This document shows, piece by piece, positions 1 to 3,799 of a stretch of DNA of 7,014 nucleotides. Under the pieces are notes generated by a model. That model did not search any database. It was not told the DNA's origin and saw nothing but the letters and a program-made list of their open reading frames with translations. The DNA lies in NCBI GenBank assembly GCA_002348535.1, contig DEBL01000069.1:1-7014 (forward strand), given 5' to 3'. The DNA comes from Deltaproteobacteria bacterium UBA2957. Lineage in GTDB: Bacteria; Myxococcota_A; UBA796. The position numbers and the translations under genes were made by a program. Each line of letters begins with the position of its first letter. Positions within the stretch are counted from its first letter, which is position 1.

Positions 1-217
1 CGCGAGCCAGATCCACCGGCGACTGAGCCGTACCTGCGGCTGAAGGGGGCCTGTACCCAAGGCGAACCTCCGTGATGAGACTAAGAACAAACCAAGGCAT
101 GCAAATCGGCACCCCCACACCCGCACCTGCAAAGTGCAGCCGTCGCGGGCATCAGGGCTGGTACGCTTATCGGTCCAAACAAGGGCAGATTAGGCGGAAC
201 AAGTCAGGCTGACTGCC
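1..217. other. Non-coding left flank with hairpin potential; possible group II intron fragment
   Basis: No convincing coding frame is present. The clearest structure is a two-tier stem-loop: CCCGC (120-124) pairs with GCGGG (145-149), and inside it CTGCA (127-131) pairs with TGCAG (135-139) over an AAG loop. A second small hairpin, AGTCA-GGC-TGACT, lies at 202-214, just beyond the stop of the small lipoprotein gene. The wording of the sequence (GATGAGACTAAGAACAAACC near 73, and the stretch ending in GGAACAAGTCAGG near 195-208) reminds me of domain I of some bacterial group II introns. That is an impression from memory: no reverse transcriptase frame, no domain V hairpin and no intron boundary can be seen. 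If it is an intron, it is a fragment or runs in from outside the window. Confidence 0.22.
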
Positions 218-478
218 TTATAGTGAGCACTTGGATGCACCATCCATATAGCCTTGCAGCAGTTCGTTCATCTTGGTGGGCTCGGACACGTATTTGCTTG
301 CCGCTTTTTGCGATTTCTCAGCAAACTTAGCTCCCAAGGTCATCGCCTTGGCTGGGTCGCTTGCCGCGTTTTTTAGAGCCGCACAGTAGTCCTTGGCCAA
401 GGCTTCACCTTCGGCTTTGGGGCCGGAAGAACAGGCGACGAGGGCGGGCATAATAAGCAGGAAAGGTTTGATGGTCAT
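218..478 (-). CDS. Small lipoprotein of unknown function (86 aa)
   Basis: The product begins with a short type II signal peptide: Lys4 in the n-region, a hydrophobic stretch FLLIMPALV and a lipobox L13-V-A-C16. Cys16 is the predicted lipidated residue; it is followed by Ser-Ser and not Asp, which by the usual sorting rule points to the outer membrane. The mature part, about 70 residues, is rich in Ala and Lys, probably helical, and has two further cysteines (Cys32 and Cys84) that could form a disulfide. The ATG at 478 was chosen because a GGAG Shine-Dalgarno sequence sits about six bases upstream and the signal peptide starts there; the frame stays open to 667, but that extension makes no sense as a leader. 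I do not recognise a family. The gene diverges from the broken MoeZ-like gene on the plus strand. Confidence 0.8.
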   Translation of the reverse strand: MTIKPFLLIMPALVACSSGPKAEGEALAKDYCAALKNAASDPAKAMTLGAKFAEKSQKAASKYVSEPTKMNELLQGYMDGASKCSL

Positions 479-548
479 GTCGGACTCCGAGTTGGACAGC
501 ATTTGGACATTGCGACCGTACCAAAAAATGGGTTGAACCATCAAGATT

Positions 549-1283
549 TTGTTGGGTAAAGGTGACAAATTGCCTGGTCGTTTGTTGCTGTACGATACCT
601 TGGGCATGAATTTCCGCCTGTTGAAACTGCGCAAAGATCCCAACAGCCCACCCGTCACCAAACGCATCGACTACCGGCAGTTCTGCGGCGTCTCGGCAAA
701 CGGCCACGAAACCGCCGAAGTGGCAGAACAAGATCCGTTTGAGCGGGTGGACGGGTCATCAGTCAAGGCGAAATTCGATGGCGGTTCGGCCCCCTACGTG
801 CACGATGTGCGCCGTCCGGCCGAGTCTGAAATCGTTCAGTTCGAGTTCGCAGACCGGCTTCAGCCTCACACGGAAGTCGCAGCCATCGCCAATGAGCTGC
901 CGCGCGATCGCGACATTCTGATTCATTGCAAAATGGGCGGCCGGTCCGAGACAGCAGCAAGGCGTTGGCCGAAGCCGAAACCGGCAGGGAGTGACAACCC
1001 CGACCTGTTGCTCCCCGCCTGCAAATCGGGCGACGGGGAACAATGCCACACATTGGCCCTGAAGTATGTCCGCGGTGGCGGCGTGCCGAAAAATCCTGAA
1101 AAGGGCTTCCAGTTGATGCAACAAGGGTGCAGCCATGGATACGCACAAGCTTGTTTTGTGACATCGCAGATGTGGCAGCGCGGAATCGGGACCAATCGCT
1201 CGGCTTCGAAGGCAAGTGAGTACCTGAAGAAAGCATGCGATCTCGGTCACCAAGGTGCCATGGACGCCGGTGAGTGTGAATGA
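549..1283 (+). pseudogene. Fused relic: MoeB/ThiF tail plus rhodanese domain (MoeZ-like) joined to Sel1 repeats
   Basis: Residues 1-47 match the C-terminal tail of MoeB/ThiF-type adenylyltransferases: GRLLLYDTLGMNFRLLKLRK, then IDYRQFCGV. Residues 68-139 are a rhodanese domain with DVRRPAE and the active-site loop CKMGGRS (Cys127). MoeZ-type enzymes activate and sulfurate ThiS/MoaD-like sulfur carriers, so the parent was probably one of these. Signs of decay: the whole ATP-binding adenylation domain is missing; the CPxCG zinc pair usually found between LRKDPN and the IDY motif is deleted; and the rhodanese domain breaks off after GGRS. There the +1 frame (from 949) continues as DSSKALAEAETGRE to a TGA at 992-994, so a one-base deletion near 948-950 is likely. 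From about residue 153 the frame encodes Sel1 repeats. The TTG at 549 and the ATG at 606 lack a ribosome binding site, and MoeB-like sequence seems to extend upstream of 549 in shifted frames. A functional fusion cannot be excluded, but a non-functional relic is more likely. Confidence 0.72.
1005..1280 (+). repeat. Cys-rich Sel1-like repeats (36-residue period), C-terminal end of a former gene
   Basis: This is the back half of the fused reading frame (residues 153-244). Cysteines recur in a fixed pattern: Cys158/Cys166 and Cys194/Cys202, each C-x7-C, then Cys230, with exactly 36 residues between the first cysteines of successive units. The consensus resembles CxxGxxxAC...YxxGxGVxKNxxKGxxLxxxGC. 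This is the Hcp-type, disulfide-linked version of the Sel1 repeat, a helix-turn-helix solenoid related to TPRs that normally mediates protein contacts in exported proteins. Only two complete units and a partial third are present and no signal peptide precedes them, so the 5' part of the original gene is missing. Confidence 0.7.
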
Positions 1284-1310
1284 GAGGTTCAGTCTGCCGT
1301 TCGACTTGAT

Positions 1311-1838
1311 TCACGCTGACGGCGACACTGGTGCGGTTCCGTCGCGCATAAGCCGGTCAATTCGAGTGCCGTAGTACACCGTCAACCCACCCTGAACGAG
1401 GAGCGTCAGCCCCGCCACAAGGCCGTAGGTGATGTAAAAAGCCTGAATGAAGAGCGAAGCCAAGTAGGCCTTTGGTATGCCAAACATTTCGACCAACTCG
1501 AAGACTTGAGACGCATCACCGAAAACCTCGAAGGGGTTGTCGGGATCGAGCGAAAGCAGTCGCCAAGTGCAGTAGGTGAGCACGCACAACATGAGCCAAA
1601 GCTGGCTTGCCATCATCCACCTTCGTGCTCGGCTGGGATCGGTATGGAGCTGCTTGAGGCCGAACAACTCTATGGGACCTGCAGCGGTTACCGCGGCGCC
1701 CACAATGACGCCGGCGATGGACATCCCGAGCAGACTCAGCACAGTGAAGGACCCGGCTAAGATCGTGACCGACCATGCATTGACGGTGGATATCCGTGCG
1801 ATTCGCTGGACAAGGGGTGCTGCGTCGATTGTGTTCAT
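1311..1838 (-). CDS. Multi-pass membrane protein of unknown function (175 aa)
   Basis: The protein has three hydrophobic regions: residues 24-53 (Gly/Ala/Val-rich), 76-96 (SQLWLMLCVLTYCTWRLL) and 125-157 (YLASLFIQAFYITYGLVAGL). These suggest three or four transmembrane helices. An acidic loop (about 98-118) lies between the second and third, and the tail carries a basic RIDRLMR segment. I do not recognise a family and see no catalytic motif. The ATG at 1838 lies 9 bases after the stop of the upstream gene on the same strand, so the two are almost certainly co-transcribed and translation may be coupled; a strong Shine-Dalgarno sequence is not obvious. The 3' end converges on the fused relic with a gap of 27 bases that contains no clear terminator. 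Confidence 0.8.
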   Translation of the reverse strand: MNTIDAAPLVQRIARISTVNAWSVTILAGSFTVLSLLGMSIAGVIVGAAVTAAGPIELFGLKQLHTDPSRARRWMMASQLWLMLCVLTYCTWRLLSLDPDNPFEVFGDASQVFELVEMFGIPKAYLASLFIQAFYITYGLVAGLTLLVQGGLTVYYGTRIDRLMRDGTAPVSPSA

Positions 1839-1847
1839 GGAATCGGA

Positions 1848-2981
1848 TCAGGCGGTGAAGAACAAGCCAAAGGTAATGAACGCGAAAACGATGACGAATA
1901 TCGCCGCTGTGATCCATCGGTTTGAGGAAGCATGGTCGGGTGTCGGTTCCGTCTCACCGACTGCAGGTTGCCCAAGTGAAGTTGATTCGACGCGCTGCGG
2001 ATCTTGGGTTGGTCTTGTGATGATTCCTGCCGTGTGGACAAAGACGGTAAGCAGCATTTCTTGGAGTTGTGTGCGTGTGCCGTTGGCGACGATGCTGTCA
2101 TCAATAAACATAAAGGTATCCAGCACGATGGGTGTTGATGTTTTGCAGACGAAGAGTGAAACGAGAGTGCCGAACGCGCTCTCCATCAACAGGCAAGACG
2201 GCAGACCACCTCGTCCCAACAACGAGTCAACACGCTCGATCGATTGTCGTTCGATCGAACGGACCCGTTGAGGGTCGCCGTCCACTTCGAGGACGGCCGC
2301 CCATTCATCGGTGAATAGGGTATCCAAAAATCCGTAACCGTTCGCGTCGCTGGGCCGGGTAGCGGCCGCATGGTGAAACAGGATGTGGGCTATTCCTGCG
2401 AACAGGAAAGTGGATTCTTCATGGGACCAGTGTTCTTCCCATGTGCGTTCGACATCGACAATTTGATTGATCCTGCGTTGAGTCCACCATTGCTGAGTGG
2501 CCGAGAACACATAGATGACTGCCCAGATGACGGCCTGAGCAAGCCAGATAATTAGTTGTATCGACGCCAACAGCAGTACAAAGGCGATTTGAATCAGGGA
2601 CGCAAACATGTTGATGTACAGAGCGTTTTCGCCGCGGACTTGAATGCCAGCAATCTTTGCGCTGGAGTAGCGAGGCTTGAACCAGTTGATGGTTCCGACC
2701 GACGTTTTGGATGAAATCGATACGCCACTTTTGGAAATGTTCAGCTTGGTTCCACCCTTGCCGTATCGACCTCGCAATACAAACCGACCGTTTTGAAAGC
2801 CGACGTTGGTGCCCTTTGCCACCCGGGTCGACACGCGGAATCCGTGCTGTGTGTTGGCAGTCAGGTTGAGTCCAGCGAGTTTGCTTTGGGCCCGCAAGCT
2901 CACACCTCCAGTCCGGCTTTCTCGAAGATACTTTCCGCGGTACTCAATTCGCTTCAGTCTGCCCTCTTTGTCGTGAATCAT
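1848..2981 (-). CDS. Membrane-anchored protein with N-terminal SKSGVS-motif domain (377 aa, unknown function)
   Basis: Residues 1-120 form a basic, soluble, beta-rich domain with many Gly, Ser and Arg residues and the motif KLNISKSGVSIS (79-90). This recalls the N-x-SKSGxS signature of DUF4236-type domains, whose function is not known. A long hydrophobic stretch follows (126-160), probably one helix or a hairpin. Residues 170-350 are a soluble region, including HILFHHAAA (199-207), a charged DGDPQRVRSIERQSIERVD segment and QEMLLTVFVH. A C-terminal transmembrane helix (356-376) ends the protein. The ATG at 2981 was chosen because GGAG lies about six bases upstream; the frame is open to 3065, but the extra residues look unlike the rest. 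It is the first gene of an operon with the multi-pass protein downstream (9-base gap). A terminator upstream separates it from the preceding gene, so its promoter should lie in 2982-3073. Confidence 0.82.
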   Translation of the reverse strand: MIHDKEGRLKRIEYRGKYLRESRTGGVSLRAQSKLAGLNLTANTQHGFRVSTRVAKGTNVGFQNGRFVLRGRYGKGGTKLNISKSGVSISSKTSVGTINWFKPRYSSAKIAGIQVRGENALYINMFASLIQIAFVLLLASIQLIIWLAQAVIWAVIYVFSATQQWWTQRRINQIVDVERTWEEHWSHEESTFLFAGIAHILFHHAAATRPSDANGYGFLDTLFTDEWAAVLEVDGDPQRVRSIERQSIERVDSLLGRGGLPSCLLMESAFGTLVSLFVCKTSTPIVLDTFMFIDDSIVANGTRTQLQEMLLTVFVHTAGIITRPTQDPQRVESTSLGQPAVGETEPTPDHASSNRWITAAIFVIVFAFITFGLFFTA

Positions 2982-3073
2982 TGAGTCTCCATGGCGGCGC
3001 CCATTAAGCCAATCAATGCTGTTGCGATGCGGGAACCAAATGAATGCACATCGTCGGGGGCCCACACGGTACC

Positions 3074-3107
3074 AAAAAGGGCCGTTTAGCGAGTTGCCAA
3101 ACGCCCG
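3074..3107 (-). terminator. Rho-independent terminator of the small membrane protein gene
   Basis: Read on the minus strand, GGGCGTTT (3106-3099) pairs with AAACGGCCC (3087-3079): a 5-bp CGTTT/AAACG part and a 3-bp GGG/CCC part with one bulged C. The loop is about 11 bases. It is followed at once by TTTTT (3078-3074). It starts 25 bases beyond the stop of the gene at 3132-3446, the expected place. It makes the downstream two-gene operon transcriptionally separate. Confidence 0.8.
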
Positions 3108-3131
3108 AATCGTCGACGGAGTTGACCGTCG

Positions 3132-3446
3132 TTAGTGTCCGGACATCACGATATGAAACAAAATGAAGCTTGGACCCGTAAATACGAGCAAGTTGAGCAT
3201 CATCCCCACGGCAGACAGGGCGATGCCGTGTCCCTTGCGCAGTCCCGACAGGCCGAACCATGCACCGCGCAGCGAGAGACCCGCGACCACACTGTAGACG
3301 ATCAGCATGTCCGTTCGGTGCATGGGGCCGGTCCACTGCACAGCCAGAACCCGCCCGACCAACACGACCACGGCTAAGATGCCGAGTCGGATGGAACTGA
3401 CGCCATCCGAGCGTCGGGGCGGGTTGGCGTTGGCTTGGCGGGACAT
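3132..3446 (-). CDS. Small membrane protein with three predicted helices (104 aa)
   Basis: After a short polar N-terminus with two basic patches, three hydrophobic segments follow: about 20-36 (IRLGILAVVVLVGRVLAV), 47-65 (MLIVYSVVAGLSLRGAWFGL) and 73-100 (HGIALSAVGMMLNLLVFTGP). A short basic GLRKGHG turn lies between the second and third. The turn plus an 'alsaVGMMLNLL' helix recalls the general pattern of small DUF4190-like membrane proteins, but the match is too weak to name. Two starts overlap: GTG at 3449 and ATG at 3446. AGAGGA lies one base before the GTG and four bases before the ATG, so the ATG is preferred. The gene has its own terminator and is divergent from the large amidohydrolase gene. 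Confidence 0.75.
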   Translation of the reverse strand: MSRQANANPPRRSDGVSSIRLGILAVVVLVGRVLAVQWTGPMHRTDMLIVYSVVAGLSLRGAWFGLSGLRKGHGIALSAVGMMLNLLVFTGPSFILFHIVMSGH

Positions 3447-3550
3447 CACTTCCTCTGGTGTTCATCACATGGATGGATCGTGACGAATGGAACTTGTCGC
3501 TATTCGAACAGGGTGTGCTCCGACACATCTGGAGCGAATAAACGAGGCCG

Positions 3551-3574
3551 TCTGCCGATCGTCTGTGCCGATCG
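3551..3574. repeat. Tandem near-duplicate TCTGCCGATCG / TCTGTGCCGATCG
   Basis: An 11-base unit at 3551-3561 is followed directly by a 13-base unit at 3562-3574 that differs only by an inserted TG. Each ends in the palindrome CGATCG, so the two palindromes are spaced 13 bases apart. It could be a paired protein-binding site in the divergent promoter region or a simple local duplication. Confidence 0.55.
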
Positions 3575-3578
3575 CATC

Positions 3579-3597
3579 CAGCGGAGTGGATCCGCTG
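3579..3597. repeat. Inverted repeat CAGCGGA-N5-TCCGCTG
   Basis: Perfect 7-bp arms (3579-3585 and 3591-3597) with a five-base GTGGA spacer. No T-run follows on either strand, so it does not look like a terminator. Its place in a divergent intergenic region, five bases after the tandem CGATCG repeat, fits an operator, which is an inference. Confidence 0.5.
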
Positions 3598-3711
3598 CGG
3601 CCGGTTTCTCAGTGCGTGAGCGCGAATAGCAAATGATGAGGACGAGCGATTTCGAGTGAATCATTGTGGACTCTTGTTGTGCGGAAGATTGAGTTCGCTG
3701 CAGTTTGTCGA

Positions 3712-3752
3712 CGCGTGCACCCTGATTTGTGCACGTTTCATTCTCTGCACGC
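3712..3752 (+). promoter_or_regulatory. Mutually exclusive hairpins in the amidohydrolase leader
   Basis: One 5' arm can pair with either of two 3' arms. CGTGCAC (3714-3720) is the perfect complement of GTGCACG (3729-3735) with an 8-base loop. The overlapping GCGTGCA (3713-3719) is the perfect complement of TGCACGC (3746-3752) with a 26-base loop. The pairings exclude each other. They lie about 50-85 bases before the start codon. Both 6-bp cores are themselves palindromic, so a DNA-level function (dyad operator) is equally possible. Confidence 0.35.
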
Positions 3753-3799
3753 ATCCTCCAACTGCGATAGGGGCCCGCTCAGACCCATCGGGAGCCGCC

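Larger units (their letters stand above)
3447..3799. promoter_or_regulatory. Divergent intergenic region with repeats; promoters not resolved
   Basis: This 353-base gap must hold the promoters of the small membrane protein gene (leftward) and the amidohydrolase gene (rightward). I could not identify a convincing -35/-10 pair for either. It contains a near-perfect tandem repeat (3551-3574), a 7-bp inverted repeat (3579-3597) and alternative stem-loops (3712-3752), listed separately. Open frames crossing it show no coding character. GGGAG at 3790-3794, five bases before the ATG at 3800, is the ribosome binding site of the amidohydrolase gene. Confidence 0.5.

Noticed and set aside
759..1314. 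Long minus-strand frames opposite the MoeZ/Sel1 relic (up to 183 aa).
   Set aside because: They are shadows: the plus-strand frame shows clear rhodanese and Sel1 motifs, while these have no motif, no ribosome binding site and odd composition.
1576..2271. Plus-strand frame of 231 aa opposite the membrane operon.
   Set aside because: It straddles two well-supported minus-strand genes that have good membrane segments and operon spacing; its translation shows no domain character.
3500..3754. Minus-strand 84-aa frame in the divergent intergenic region.
   Set aside because: No ribosome binding site, no motif, and composition unlike the neighbouring genes; best taken as non-coding.
3656..3799. N-terminal extension of the amidohydrolase frame by 48 residues.
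   Set aside because: It would bury the lipoprotein signal peptide, and the ATG at 3800 has a well-spaced GGGAG site.
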